The notes: a model not told the origin generated them from the sequence alone. DNA of 64,000 nt from Chloracidobacterium sp. (GCA_016711345.1 JADJTD010000001.1:2356001-2420000); one strand, 5' to 3'. Shown: positions 28,001 to 34,914, counted from the first letter of the stretch. A program made the numbers and translations.

Positions 28001-29208
28001 AATTCCAACCAAGCAACACTGATACCACAACGGATGTATTTCCGGCTCCGGCACCGGCATCTCCGTACCAAAATCCCGCTCCGGCTGGGGTAGCCACTTT
28101 CGCCTCAACATTCGGCTCTACAGGTTCAGCGTTTAACGGAACATGGAGTTTGTATGTTCGGGATGATGTAGGGACTGATATTGGAACGATCTCCGGCGGA
28201 TGGGGACTCACATTCGAGTCAAATAATTTTACATGTTCGCCTTTCATTGACGGAACGGTTACATACGGAAATGCCATCGGCAATCCACCGGCACCTCGAT
28301 TTGTTTCCAATGTCACTTTGGCAGGCGCTGGTTCGCCGGCAGTTTCTGCCATATCAACCTTCCCGGACGGCAACTATTCGCTCGGCGGATTTGGTGCAGG
28401 TCCATACACGGTTTCTCCGAACAAGATCGGTGGAGTCGGTACTGCTTTTAGTTCGCTTGATGCAGCGAGGATCTCGCAATTTGTCGCGGGATCCATTTCA
28501 TTGACTCCGACACAATTGACTGTAGGAGACGTTAGCGGCAATACCACGGTCTCGTCATTCGATGCGGCAATGATCGCAAAATTCGTTGCCGGCCCGCCAT
28601 ATGAGCCGCCGGGAATCGGCCAGACGGCAAAATGGATCTTTAATCCTACAAGTAGGACATATCCATCCATTGGAGCGACCCTTACAGGCGAGAACTACTC
28701 TGCTCTCCTGATGGGAGACGTTACAGGAAATTGGTCAGATACTGCTCCTGCACGTCCGGCCAACCGGCAGGATGCAAGCACTGCTGTTGAAGCTCCGAGT
28801 CTTAAGGCTCATGCCGGCGGCGAGGTGCTTATTCCCGTAACTGTTCAGGGTGCTGACGGAAAGGAGATCATTGCCTATGAATTCGCTCTCCGTTACGATC
28901 CGGCAGTGATACAGCCTCAGGCTGATGCGGTCGATCTGACAGGAACCGCCAGCCGCGGGCTCTCGGCGGTAGTGAATGCGGCTGAACCTGGACTCTTAAG
29001 AGTCGTCGTTTACGGCGCGATCCCGATCGACGGTAACGGCGTGCTTTTGAATCTAAGATTTAATGCGGTCGGAGCACCTGGTTCGACATCGCCGCTGACA
29101 TGGGAGAGCATTCTCTTCAACGAAGGCGATCCAGGCGTTTTTGTCACGGACGGGCGAGTTGAGTTGGCGGCAGCTTCTATTAGTCAGGCCGCAAAAAGCC
29201 GCAAGTAA
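25033..29208 (+). CDS. Secreted M36 (fungalysin) metalloprotease with P-domain, dockerin-like and cohesin modules
   Basis: A 1391-residue exported protein. After the signal/anchor helix comes an FTP-like propeptide (about 60-310). The M36 catalytic domain has HEVTH at 537-541 and GMGEGWSDWYAEV supplying the third zinc ligand Glu. A spacer is followed by a proprotein-convertase P-domain (about 900-1070). Next is a carboxypeptidase-regulatory-like region with two dockerin-type calcium helices (FSSLDAARISQFVAG; DVSGNTTVSSFDAAMIAKFVAG). A C-terminal cohesin domain (VLIPVTVQGADGKEIIAYEF, GLLRVVVYGAIPI) ends the protein. Fungalysins degrade extracellular protein. Dockerin and cohesin in one chain is unusual and suggests self- or cross-assembly with the next gene's product, which repeats the same last 300 residues. 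Confidence 0.92.
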   Translation: MFTRSKSENRKGIFVSLFVLGLLTAIVVLPYKFGTKAAGPKGLFTKTTSVDAGLPNYDIRSEKNDAIADFMLSARNLSGKSAVEVADIREGFVRGENELRQHVPTLKIEYNADIRIPEVITPDVWKTQIARLTGPSSEKRSEILRDFVKANNELVGVSRQQADELVVLTDYTNPDGNLSYAHLEQRPNGIPVFRSEVKAGFTQDGRIIRVINNLAPGLDYTRLSTDFRDPVDAVRAAARNINYEVKPADITLNDKESDNLKAVFGTGDWATTAEKMYFPTEPGVAVPAWRVLIWQPVNAYYVIVDAATGTMLWRKNIGEDQTQAATYQVYRNATAFIDVADSPAPLSPGPLDPTLGQQAPVIARTNLTLIGNEGTNNFNNNGWVTDGTNITDGNAVEAGVDRVAPDGVDAPQTGSPNRVFSSTWNPAPGSPAPGDDPLTAQAQRGAVIQMFYAMNRYHDELYKRGFTEQAFNFQANNFGRGGVGNDRVSAEGQDSGGTNNANFNTPADGGRGRMQMYLWTGPTPDYDGTADAEVIYHEVTHGTSNRLHGNASGLSTNMARGMGEGWSDWYAEVMLAEPTDPINSIHTTGGYATYLISAGFTGNYYYGIRRFPRAPITFLGPNGKPHNPYTFKYVNAGCNTLIGTTTSNPPPNSAYPRGPVGVTTCDQVHNIGEVWSSMLWEVRDRIVTRLGFTAGTTRSLQIVTDGMKLAPIGPTMLQERDAIIAAASALPRGEEPEASADVSDVREGFRVRGMGFSASIQNAGTGADNTAVTEAFDAPNALITNPISVSDSSGNGNTFPEPAENVLVSVPITNTSGSAINGVVGGISGGVSVNYGNIADGATVTRQIPYLIPPATVCGSTHQITITGTSALGALNPQNFSFVVGTPVGGAPANFNNSAAITINDNTSASPYPSNITVSGLSGNKIIKLRLNGLTHTFPEDIDMLLVGPGGQKFLPMADKGGSGDVSNINLVLWDGAAVLLPTTQLASGEFQPSNTDTTTDVFPAPAPASPYQNPAPAGVATFASTFGSTGSAFNGTWSLYVRDDVGTDIGTISGGWGLTFESNNFTCSPFIDGTVTYGNAIGNPPAPRFVSNVTLAGAGSPAVSAISTFPDGNYSLGGFGAGPYTVSPNKIGGVGTAFSSLDAARISQFVAGSISLTPTQLTVGDVSGNTTVSSFDAAMIAKFVAGPPYEPPGIGQTAKWIFNPTSRTYPSIGATLTGENYSALLMGDVTGNWSDTAPARPANRQDASTAVEAPSLKAHAGGEVLIPVTVQGADGKEIIAYEFALRYDPAVIQPQADAVDLTGTASRGLSAVVNAAEPGLLRVVVYGAIPIDGNGVLLNLRFNAVGAPGSTSPLTWESILFNEGDPGVFVTDGRVELAAASISQAAKSRK

Positions 29209-29229
29209 GCAGCTTTAATCGCAAATAGG

Positions 29230-29268
29230 GGCTGTCAGAGACTCAGGTCTCCGGCAGCCTCTTTTTTC
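29230..29268 (+). terminator. Intrinsic terminator after M36 protease gene
   Basis: Stem of 13 bp with one mismatch and one G-T pair between 29230-29242 (GGCTGTCAGAGAC) and 29247-29259, loop TCAG, followed by TCTTTTTT. Confidence 0.88.
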
Positions 29269-29324
29269 TGAACAAACAACCCTTTTCGAACTATTATTCA
29301 ACAGCTTCTTCAACAAGAATAATC

Positions 29325-29352
29325 TTGACAAAAGGCCATATTTGCTTATACT
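29325..29352 (+). promoter_or_regulatory. Sigma-70-type promoter of the cohesin-protein gene
   Basis: TTGACA (29325-29330), 16-bp spacer, TATACT (29347-29352): close to consensus at both boxes. RNA should start near 29359, about 110 nt before the start codon. Confidence 0.75.
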
Positions 29353-29358
29353 TAAGAC

Positions 29359-29468
29359 CATAACGCAAACGTATAGAGGCATCTGAAATAGGGTGTCGGA
29401 TATTGGTGGGTAAAGTCCCCTGATGCTTTTACAAGTCTTGCGAAGAAGGTTGCAGGAGACAGTTGTTA
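29359..29468 (+). ncRNA. Structured 5' leader, candidate cis-regulatory RNA
   Basis: Between the predicted RNA start and ATG 29469 the sequence can form a nested fold: outer stem CGCAA (29364) with TTGCG (29438); middle stem GGCATC (29378) with GATGC (29422); inner hairpin GGG (29408) with CCC (29417). Purine-rich single-stranded segments such as TGAAATAGGG lie between them. AGGAG (29454) lies just outside the outer stem. I do not recognise a known riboswitch class: it does not match c-di-GMP, TPP, cobalamin, SAM or fluoride signatures as I know them. A plain untranslated leader is the alternative. Confidence 0.4.
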
Positions 29469-31814
29469 ATGTCGATAAGTGAGAGATCATCCCGCTTCTA
29501 CGGGACAAAAGGCCTTATTTTTGTCACGCTGGCGTTGCTTACGAGCATTGCAGTGATGGGTTCCGCGCGTTCAGATCACGCCATTCTCGCACCGGTTTCA
29601 GGGCTGTTTGGCCTGCAAACAAATTCTCAACCTGATTTTTCCAAAAACAACGTTTCGACTGAGAACTCGCCTTTAGATGTTACGGTTTCTCTTGCAAATG
29701 TAAGTTCGACGCCGGGTATTGTTTTGGTTCCGATCACGGTTGGAGACCTGACGGGCCTGGAGATCTTTTCGTACGACCTTCAAGTTACTTTCGATCCTGC
29801 GGTCGTTACACCGGCTTCGCCTGCTTTCGTAGGACCCGGAACGCTTAGCAGCGCGATGGCGGTCACGACCAACGCGACCAATCCCGGACACCTTATTCTA
29901 GGCGCTTTTCAAGGATCGCCGCTCGACGGGTCGGGTACGCTGATATTCCTCAGATTCAATGTTATCGGGACGCCGGGACAATCCAGCTCCTTGGCTTTTG
30001 AGGATTATATCGGTCCGGGTCCGGCTTTTCATCCAGCTTTCGATTTCAATGACGGTACACCCATAGCTATAACTGCCAATGGCAGCATTTCCGTTATTGC
30101 GGGGGCAACACCGACGAACACTGCGACTTCGACTTCGACACCGACGAACACAGCAACGCCGGCCGCGACGCAAACAGCCACCTCTACCGCAACGTCAACA
30201 GCAACTGCAACGCCAACTGCCTCGCCTGCATGCTCTAACTCTGTATCGATAGCAAATGCGACGACGTTTACTGGCGTTCCCGTCACCGTACCGGTCAATA
30301 TTTCTAATGTGGCGGGCCAAGGTGCAGTTTCCGCCAGCTTTACCGTTAACTATACTCCGGGGCTCATTACCCCGAGCGGAGTAACTTTTGGCCCGGTTGG
30401 CATTTCAAACGGCGGCGGAAGGACTTTGGCATATAGTAATCCGGTTGACGGGATATTAAACGTATCGATCTTCGGAGGAAATGAGTTTCAGGGCAGCGGA
30501 ACTTTGGTGAACCTGAACTTCAGCGTAGCAGGGCTTCCGGGCACTGTTAGTCAGCTAAATTTCACATCCTTTCAATACAACACCGGTTCGCCTTGCGCTT
30601 CGACGACAAACGGCAGTGTGTCGGTAATTTCCGGAACAATATCGGGAACTGTCACCTATGGCAACATACTGGCTCCGCCGGCTCCCCGTTACGTGCCGAA
30701 CGTGCTTATCAGCGGTTTCGGATCGCCGCCGGTTTCCGCCGTAACCAATAACCTCGGAGCTTATTCGATAGGCGGCTTCGGACCTGGTGTCTATTCGATG
30801 ACACCGTCAAAGTCGGGTGGCGTCAACGGTGCTGTAACTGGATTTGACGCGGCGCTGATCTCACAGTATGTTGTCGATTTGACCCTTTTTAGTCCAGCTC
30901 AAGTGGCCGTAGCCAATGTCAGCGGCGGTGGCGGCGTCTCGTCATTTGACGCTTCGATTATCGCTCGATATTCGGTTGCGGCTCCGCAGTCAGGGTTAGC
31001 GGGAAACTGGATATTTAACCCTGTAGGAATCACTCATCCGCCGATTCTTACCAATATCGTAAATGAAAACTATTCAGCACTGCTGATGGGTGACGTTTCC
31101 GGAAACTGGGTCAATTCCGGTGCCCGGCCGGCCAATGACAGCGGCCCACAGAAAAGCGCTGTCGTAAAAGCCGCGGATATGCTGGTTGCGGCGGACAGCG
31201 ACATCATAATTCCGGTAAAAATACAGAGTGCCGCTAACAAAGGGATCATCTCTTACGAGTTCGACCTCCAATACGATCCGCTCGTGATACAGCCGCAGGC
31301 AAATCCAGTCAGTTTGAATCGAACTGTCAGTCGCGGCCTCAGTGCCATAGCCAATGCAGCAGAACCTGGGCTTCTCCGTGTGACCGTTTTCGGTCCGATG
31401 CCGATAAACGCTGATGGAACTCTCTTAAATCTAAGGTTTACTGCGGTTGGTGCTCCGGGAGCGGCAACTCCATTGACTTGGGAGCGTCTGTTACTTAACG
31501 AAGGCGATCCGCAGGTGATCGTAGCTGACGGACGCGTAGAAATCGCGGTGGCTGCAGCGGATCAGGCTGAGATCAGCGGGCGTGCATTAACTCCGTTTGG
31601 TGAAGCCATTCCCAATACCCGCGTGACGATAACGGATACAGCCGGCCAAAGCCGCTCGCTGCTTGCAAACCAACTTGGCGAATACAGGTTTACAGGCCTG
31701 CAATACGGTCAAACATATACGGTTCACGCGGACGCAAAAGGACACAATTTTACTCCGTTAACGATCAGCGTAACCGGAAGATCAGCAGCGGCGGACCTGA
31801 TCGCCGAGCAATAG
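29469..31814 (+). CDS. Secreted multi-cohesin protein with dockerin-like and CarboxypepD-regulatory domains
   Basis: A 781-residue exported protein; start is the ATG at 29469 behind AGGAG. A TTG two codons earlier is possible. Order: signal/anchor helix (GLIFVTLALLTSIAVMGSA), cohesin 1 (VLVPITVGDLTGLEIFSYDL), a Thr/Pro-rich linker (TPTNTATSTSTPTNT...), and cohesin 2 (VTVPVNISNVAGQGAVSASF). A regulatory-like/dockerin-like part (FDAALISQYVVD, SSFDASIIARYSV) and cohesin 3 (IIIPVKIQSAANKGIISYEF) follow, with a final carboxypeptidase-regulatory-like beta domain (AEISGRALTPFGEAIPNTRV). Its central and C-terminal part is a paralog of the end of the M36 protease. Probably an extracellular scaffold or adhesin; binding partners are unproven. 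Confidence 0.85.
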   Translation: MSISERSSRFYGTKGLIFVTLALLTSIAVMGSARSDHAILAPVSGLFGLQTNSQPDFSKNNVSTENSPLDVTVSLANVSSTPGIVLVPITVGDLTGLEIFSYDLQVTFDPAVVTPASPAFVGPGTLSSAMAVTTNATNPGHLILGAFQGSPLDGSGTLIFLRFNVIGTPGQSSSLAFEDYIGPGPAFHPAFDFNDGTPIAITANGSISVIAGATPTNTATSTSTPTNTATPAATQTATSTATSTATATPTASPACSNSVSIANATTFTGVPVTVPVNISNVAGQGAVSASFTVNYTPGLITPSGVTFGPVGISNGGGRTLAYSNPVDGILNVSIFGGNEFQGSGTLVNLNFSVAGLPGTVSQLNFTSFQYNTGSPCASTTNGSVSVISGTISGTVTYGNILAPPAPRYVPNVLISGFGSPPVSAVTNNLGAYSIGGFGPGVYSMTPSKSGGVNGAVTGFDAALISQYVVDLTLFSPAQVAVANVSGGGGVSSFDASIIARYSVAAPQSGLAGNWIFNPVGITHPPILTNIVNENYSALLMGDVSGNWVNSGARPANDSGPQKSAVVKAADMLVAADSDIIIPVKIQSAANKGIISYEFDLQYDPLVIQPQANPVSLNRTVSRGLSAIANAAEPGLLRVTVFGPMPINADGTLLNLRFTAVGAPGAATPLTWERLLLNEGDPQVIVADGRVEIAVAAADQAEISGRALTPFGEAIPNTRVTITDTAGQSRSLLANQLGEYRFTGLQYGQTYTVHADAKGHNFTPLTISVTGRSAAADLIAEQ

Positions 31815-31839
31815 GAAATCACAACAATTTATCAAAAAC

Positions 31840-31873
31840 GGCGCTTCTCTTATTAAGATAAGTGCCTTTTTTT
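31840..31873 (+). terminator. Intrinsic terminator after cohesin-protein gene
   Basis: Stem GGCGCTT (31840-31846) with AAGTGCC (31860-31866, one G-T pair); the loop itself contains CTTATTAAG. A run of seven T follows. Confidence 0.82.
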
Positions 31874-31910
31874 GTTATGTTTACCATGGTTTGAGATGCG
31901 GGTGACCGTC

Positions 31911-31982
31911 AAAAAGCCATCGGAGACCCCCAAAAAGCCGTCAGACGACCCCCAAAAAGCCATCGGAGACGCCCAAAAAGCC
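31911..31982. repeat. Four-fold phased repeat with AAAAAGCC every 21-22 bp
   Basis: AAAAAGCC starts at 31911, 31932, 31954 and 31975, each followed by an ATCGGAGAC-like segment (GTCAGACGAC in the second, ACCGGTCGG in the fourth). Spacing of 21, 22 and 21 bp is two helical turns, so the A-tracts face the same side. Confidence 0.8.
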
Positions 31983-32135
31983 ACCGGTCGGAAGTGATTT
32001 TTCGTGTCCGCGATACCCGCCATCACTGTTTTGCGGACACCTGATCACCTCGTGATCTCACACGGCACATCACGCTAGCCATTACGCGTTTGTTGGCTGC
32101 CTTCATGACGTCATAGCTCATCGTCACGATCAACT

Positions 32136-32372
32136 TCACGAATTATCCAGACTGCTGACCCATTTCAGGAACGAATCTTCATAGACCAGCCAGCCCAATT
32201 TTGTCCGTGCGTTGCCGACGGTCTCAAATGTACCGTCCTCGCACATCGTTATGAGTGTCTTGCGGGTAAGTGGCGGCACGATTATCCGGTGCTTACGTAT
32301 GAGGCGTTCGACCTCGGCAAGGCGGAGTTTGGTTCGCTGCGATAAATCCAATGTTCGTTTTGTGTTTTTCAT
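32136..32372 (-). CDS. Small basic protein, possible DNA-binding (excisionase/regulator-like)
   Basis: Start taken at 32372 (MKNTKRTLDLSQRTKLRLAE), giving 78 residues; an in-frame longer version to 32537 would translate through the 19-bp repeats and is less likely. The product is rich in Lys/Arg with a helix (LRLAEVERLIRKHRI) and then PPLTRKTLITMCEDGTFETVGNARTKLGWLVYEDSFLKWV. That order, helix followed by a small beta part ending in a Trp helix, is like MerR/excisionase-type winged helices. No clear ribosome site is seen. It is the only minus-strand gene at the left edge of the island, so a regulator is plausible. No family is assigned. Confidence 0.55.
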   Translation of the reverse strand: MKNTKRTLDLSQRTKLRLAEVERLIRKHRIIVPPLTRKTLITMCEDGTFETVGNARTKLGWLVYEDSFLKWVSSLDNS

Positions 32373-32696
32373 AGTGTTTCGTGTAAATGTTGTTGAATTT
32401 TTAGCCGCAACACGCGGGAAACAAAGGCTTTGAGGGCATACCTTGTAAGTCAAGCCAATTTGGGAAAATTGAGCCATATCGAGAAAGTTAAGCAATATCG
32501 AGAAAGTTCGGCCATTTTGGGAAAATTGGTATTCCATTTTTCAAAAATCCGCGCTAGTCTCATCATCGTTGGGCGATATTTACGCGATGCAAAATAGTCT
32601 CGACTAAGAAACAAACAAATTGCACCCGTTATCGTTCGATCTTTAGAAAATAGCAGACTATCTTAGATGTTGCAAGTATGCAATTACAAACTAACA
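32373..32696. other. Non-coding region with 19-bp tandem repeats at the left end of the phage-like island
   Basis: Lies between the divergent small regulator-like gene and the endolysin gene. It is AT-rich, with the four 19-bp repeats at 32453-32528; no further gene is seen. It must contain the promoters of both genes. Confidence 0.6.
32453..32528. repeat. Four exact-length 19-bp tandem repeats (iteron-like)
   Basis: Units at 32453-32471, 32472-32490, 32491-32509 and 32510-32528 follow the consensus AGCCAWWTYGRGAAARTTV. Units 1 and 4 (TTTGGGAAAATTG type) and units 2 and 3 (ATCGAGAAAGTT type) form two subtypes arranged 1-2-2-1. Such direct repeats upstream of a small DNA-binding protein are typical of replication iterons or multi-site operators. 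Confidence 0.85.
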
Positions 32697-33773
32697 ATGA
32701 CATTCTCTGAAAACGATAAATTAAAGGCTTTGGGCATAGTAAACGTCTTTGAGACCTCGCGGCCGTTTGGCGAGTACGCGGCTTGCGTCGTGCTGGATGA
32801 CGGAGCGGGCGTTTCATATGGCGTCAATCAATTCACGCATCGCTCGGGCTCGCTGGCGGCGGTTGTCGAGGCTTATTTGAGCAGCGGCGGACAGCTTGGA
32901 AGAGAGATCCTTGCCGCTGCTCTGTCGACACTAAATAGAACTTCGACCGCCGCGATCAATAAGCTGAGCCGGGACACGCGATTTAAACAGGCATTGCGAG
33001 CCGCTGCCGTCACGAGCGAGATGAAAGCGGCGCAGCAGACGGTCGCGTTTGAAAAATATCTCTTGCCCGCTATACAGATATGCGAGGCAAAAGGATTCGT
33101 TTTGCCGCTGTCGCTGGCGGTCGTTTACGACTCGCTCAATCACGGTTCGTTCGAATACATCTCGGCGAGAGTGACGCCTATCGGAGCTGTAAGGACCGCG
33201 ATGAAAGATGCGGTTGCCGCCGAGAAAAAATGGATCACCGAATACGTTCGCGAACGTGACCGATGGCTTTCTGCGATCAAGCGGCTCCGGGTGACACGTT
33301 ACCGAACGAAATTCTTTCTCGATCAGATCGCGATCGGCAATTGGGATCTAAAACTGCCGATGACGGTGCATGGTTTTCGGTTGACGAAAGAAGTTTTGGC
33401 GTCGGCTGACGTCAAAAAAGAGGACGCTGTGACGGTGGAACGCAGTGACGCAGTGTCAGAACCGGGAGCGCTAGCGACTGGGTCGATCCTAAACAAGGCC
33501 GGCAAAGCAATTTCTTCTGCAGCCGACAAATTTGACCGCGTTTCGAACGCCGTAACAACCATCACGACTCGCACCGATGCCGCAAAGTCTCTGTGGACGA
33601 CCGTTATCGGCACGATCTGGCAGGCGATGTGGGCAATATTTAGCTTTCTCGCCGGCTTGCCGCAAGAAGTGTGGATCGTCGTCGCCGTAATCGCGGCGGT
33701 CCTAATGGTGCTTTATCTATACAGACAGATCGAGCTTGGACGAATAAGGGAGCGTTCAGAGTTGCGGCTTTAG
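32697..33773 (+). CDS. Chitosanase-like (GH46-type) phage endolysin with C-terminal membrane segments
   Basis: Start set at the ATG at 32697 (MTFSENDKLKALGIVNVFETSR); another ATG ten codons upstream is possible and neither has a clear ribosome site. The N-terminal 200 residues have the pattern of chitosanase-like lysozyme-superfamily enzymes: catalytic-type Glu in VNVFETSRPFGEY, then VVLDDGAGVSYG, RSGSLAAVVEAYLSSGG and a downstream LAVVYDSLNHGS. These occur as phage peptidoglycan hydrolases. The C-terminus has a coiled/Thr-rich spacer and two hydrophobic segments (TVIGTIWQAMWAIFSFLAGL; VWIVVAVIAAVLMVLYLY), so the enzyme may be membrane-tethered. The stop codon lies inside a palindromic repeat. 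Confidence 0.72.
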   Translation: MTFSENDKLKALGIVNVFETSRPFGEYAACVVLDDGAGVSYGVNQFTHRSGSLAAVVEAYLSSGGQLGREILAAALSTLNRTSTAAINKLSRDTRFKQALRAAAVTSEMKAAQQTVAFEKYLLPAIQICEAKGFVLPLSLAVVYDSLNHGSFEYISARVTPIGAVRTAMKDAVAAEKKWITEYVRERDRWLSAIKRLRVTRYRTKFFLDQIAIGNWDLKLPMTVHGFRLTKEVLASADVKKEDAVTVERSDAVSEPGALATGSILNKAGKAISSAADKFDRVSNAVTTITTRTDAAKSLWTTVIGTIWQAMWAIFSFLAGLPQEVWIVVAVIAAVLMVLYLYRQIELGRIRERSELRL

Positions 33774-33811
33774 CCGCGAGAAAGATCACGCGTAAACGCG
33801 TAACTCTGAGC
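33754..33811. repeat. Family A palindromic repeats, inverted pair
   Basis: An inverted copy at 33754-33777 (stem GCGGC, loop TTTA, stem GCCGC) faces a direct copy at 33787-33811 (stem ACGCG, loop TAAA, stem CGCGT), each with the tail AACTCTGA on its outer side. The endolysin stop codon TAG is within the first copy; the second lies 12 bp before the holin-like start. Confidence 0.85.
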
Positions 33812-33822
33812 AGAAGAAAATT

Positions 33823-34020
33823 ATGAATGACACAAAAAACATTTTACTAGCGTGGATAAGCTCGGTTTCGTCGGTGTGGACGGCGATCGAGGCGAGAACC
33901 TGGATAACGATCATTTCGGCGATCGTTCTGCCGATCTTATTTTTTACTGTCGGAAAGGCAGTGGACGTTGCGCTGCAAATTTACTTTAGGAAAAAGCTGC
34001 GAAAGCCCGCACGTAAGTAA
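33823..34020 (+). CDS. Small holin-like membrane protein
   Basis: 65 residues: short N-terminus, an amphipathic stretch (NILLAWISSVSSVWTAIEA), a hydrophobic helix (ITIISAIVLPILFFTVGKAVDVAL) and a basic tail (IYFRKKLRKPARK). Size, one or two membrane segments, charged C-terminus and place between endolysin and spanin-like genes fit a holin or antiholin. Sequence alone does not fix a holin class. Its last codons and stop (AAG CCC GCA CGT AAG TAA) are part of the family B palindrome. Confidence 0.55.
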   Translation: MNDTKNILLAWISSVSSVWTAIEARTWITIISAIVLPILFFTVGKAVDVALQIYFRKKLRKPARK

Positions 34021-34069
34021 GGGCGATACATTCAACTTGCGTGTTCCGCCCTTAGTAACGTGCGGGCTT
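34003..34069. repeat. Family B palindromic repeat, copy 1
   Basis: 23-bp arms at 34003-34025 (AAGCCCGCACGTAAGTAAGG...) and 34047-34069 with two mismatches, 21-bp loop. It supplies the 3' end of the holin-like gene and ends 17 bp before the next ATG. Confidence 0.88.
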
Positions 34070-34085
34070 ACGCATTCAGAAAATT

Positions 34086-34472
34086 ATGAATACGAAAACA
34101 AAAATCTACATCGGCATCGCTCTGGTTGCGATCATTGCGATCTTTGCTGGAGCAATCTGGCAGCCACACAAGATAACTAGACTCGAACGCGTCGTCAGCG
34201 ACGCAAAACAAACTGCAAGCGAAAAACAGGACCAGGCGGCGGCAAAGGAAATTGAGGCCGCTGAGTATAAACAGAAGATCGAATTTCTCGAGCAGCAGCT
34301 CGCCGATATTCAAACAAATACGAGGAAACAAGATGAAAAATTGGAAAAAGCTACTAATAGCAGCCGCAATGCTCGCGGCGGTGTTGAGCGTGCAAAACGC
34401 ACACGCGCAGGTCAAGCCAACACAGCCGAACTCTGCGCAAAGCTCGCCGAAATTGGGCATTCGTGCGAATGA
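34086..34472 (+). CDS. Membrane-anchored coiled-coil protein, Rz-like (inner-membrane spanin candidate)
   Basis: 128 residues: N-terminal membrane anchor (IYIGIALVAIIAIFAGAIW), then a long Glu/Lys/Gln coiled coil (ITRLERVVSDAKQTASEKQDQAAAKEIEAAEYKQKIEFLEQQLADIQ) to about residue 95 and a short tail with one Cys. This is the build of an i-spanin (Rz): inner-membrane anchor plus periplasmic coiled coil. The 3' third overlaps the next gene by 140 bp in another frame, as Rz/Rz1 pairs do. The role is inferred from build and position after endolysin and holin-like genes. Confidence 0.6.
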   Translation: MNTKTKIYIGIALVAIIAIFAGAIWQPHKITRLERVVSDAKQTASEKQDQAAAKEIEAAEYKQKIEFLEQQLADIQTNTRKQDEKLEKATNSSRNARGGVERAKRTRAGQANTAELCAKLAEIGHSCE

Positions 34473-34914
34473 AATAACACCGGAGGCGGAGCCTCCTGTG
34501 GTTTTGGGGCGAGCGACGGAAAGGCAGAGCCTTTCCGCTCATCGAGCGGCGAAGCCGCAGGAAACCACGCCTAAAGGCGTAACTCTGAACGCTTGTATAG
34601 CGGCGGTGGACGAATTGAAGGCGAGCCGTGTGTTGATCGATGCGCTTGAGGGTGAGAATCGTGCGCTCGACGAGCGTTTGGAGACGGAAAAACAGGCGAT
34701 CGCTATTTTGAAAGAGTTAAACGAGACGCGGCGAAGCGAGAGTGAGGCTTTAAGGGCGACGGTTGCTGCCAAAAACGAAACGATCGCCGCAAAGGACAAG
34801 GTCATCGACTCGCAGGACAAGCTGGTCACGGCATTAAAAGGCAAAAAACGCTCGCCACTGGGACGCATCGGCGACATCCTGATCGGCGCGGCGATCTTTG
34901 CGGTATTGAAATAA
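34333..34914 (+). CDS. Secreted coiled-coil protein overlapping the Rz-like gene
   Basis: 193 residues from the ATG at 34333, which has a good ribosome site (GAGGAAA). Signal peptide (MKNWKKLLIAAAMLAAVLSVQNAHAQ), a Pro-rich stretch, a 40-residue segment encoded by four successive palindromes (34482-34590), then a long coiled coil (ALIDALEGENRALDERLETEKQAIAIL...) and a hydrophobic C-terminal end (IGDILIGAAIFAVLK). It starts inside the Rz-like gene in the +1 frame, a spanin-like overlap, but lacks the lipobox Cys of Rz1 o-spanins. It could be an unusual spanin partner or a structural protein. Confidence 0.58.
   Translation: MKNWKKLLIAAAMLAAVLSVQNAHAQVKPTQPNSAQSSPKLGIRANEITPEAEPPVVLGRATERQSLSAHRAAKPQETTPKGVTLNACIAAVDELKASRVLIDALEGENRALDERLETEKQAIAILKELNETRRSESEALRATVAAKNETIAAKDKVIDSQDKLVTALKGKKRSPLGRIGDILIGAAIFAVLK
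34482..34590. repeat. Cluster of four different small palindromes inside a coding sequence
   Basis: GGAGGC-GGA-GCCTCC (34482-34496), GGAAAGGC-AGA-GCCTTTCC (34518-34536), GCGGC-GAA-GCCGC (34546-34558) and a family A copy ACGCC-TAAA-GGCGT with its AACTCTGAAC tail (34566-34590). All arms are perfect, and the reading frame stays open through all four. Confidence 0.88.

Larger units (their letters stand above)
31815..32135. other. Non-coding region with terminator, phased repeats and palindromes
   Basis: No gene seen. It holds the terminator of the cohesin gene (31840-31873), a four-fold 21-22-bp repeat with A-tracts (31911-31982), and an 8-bp-arm inverted repeat GTGTCCGC (32004-32011)/GCGGACAC (32033-32040). 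A palindrome GATCAC-CTC-GTGATC (32043-32057) follows. This is the left border of the phage-like island, and the palindromes could be regulator sites of the small minus-strand gene or of a lost prophage promoter. Confidence 0.6.

Noticed and set aside
29359..29468. c-di-GMP riboswitch or hammerhead ribozyme
   Set aside because: The GEMM core and the CUGAUGA/GAAA hammerhead core are not present; only CTGATGC is seen.
32453..32528. CRISPR array
   Set aside because: Units are contiguous 19-bp repeats without spacers and no cas gene is present.
32373..32537. Longer N-terminus of the small minus-strand gene
   Set aside because: It would translate the 19-bp tandem repeats; these are better explained as binding sites.
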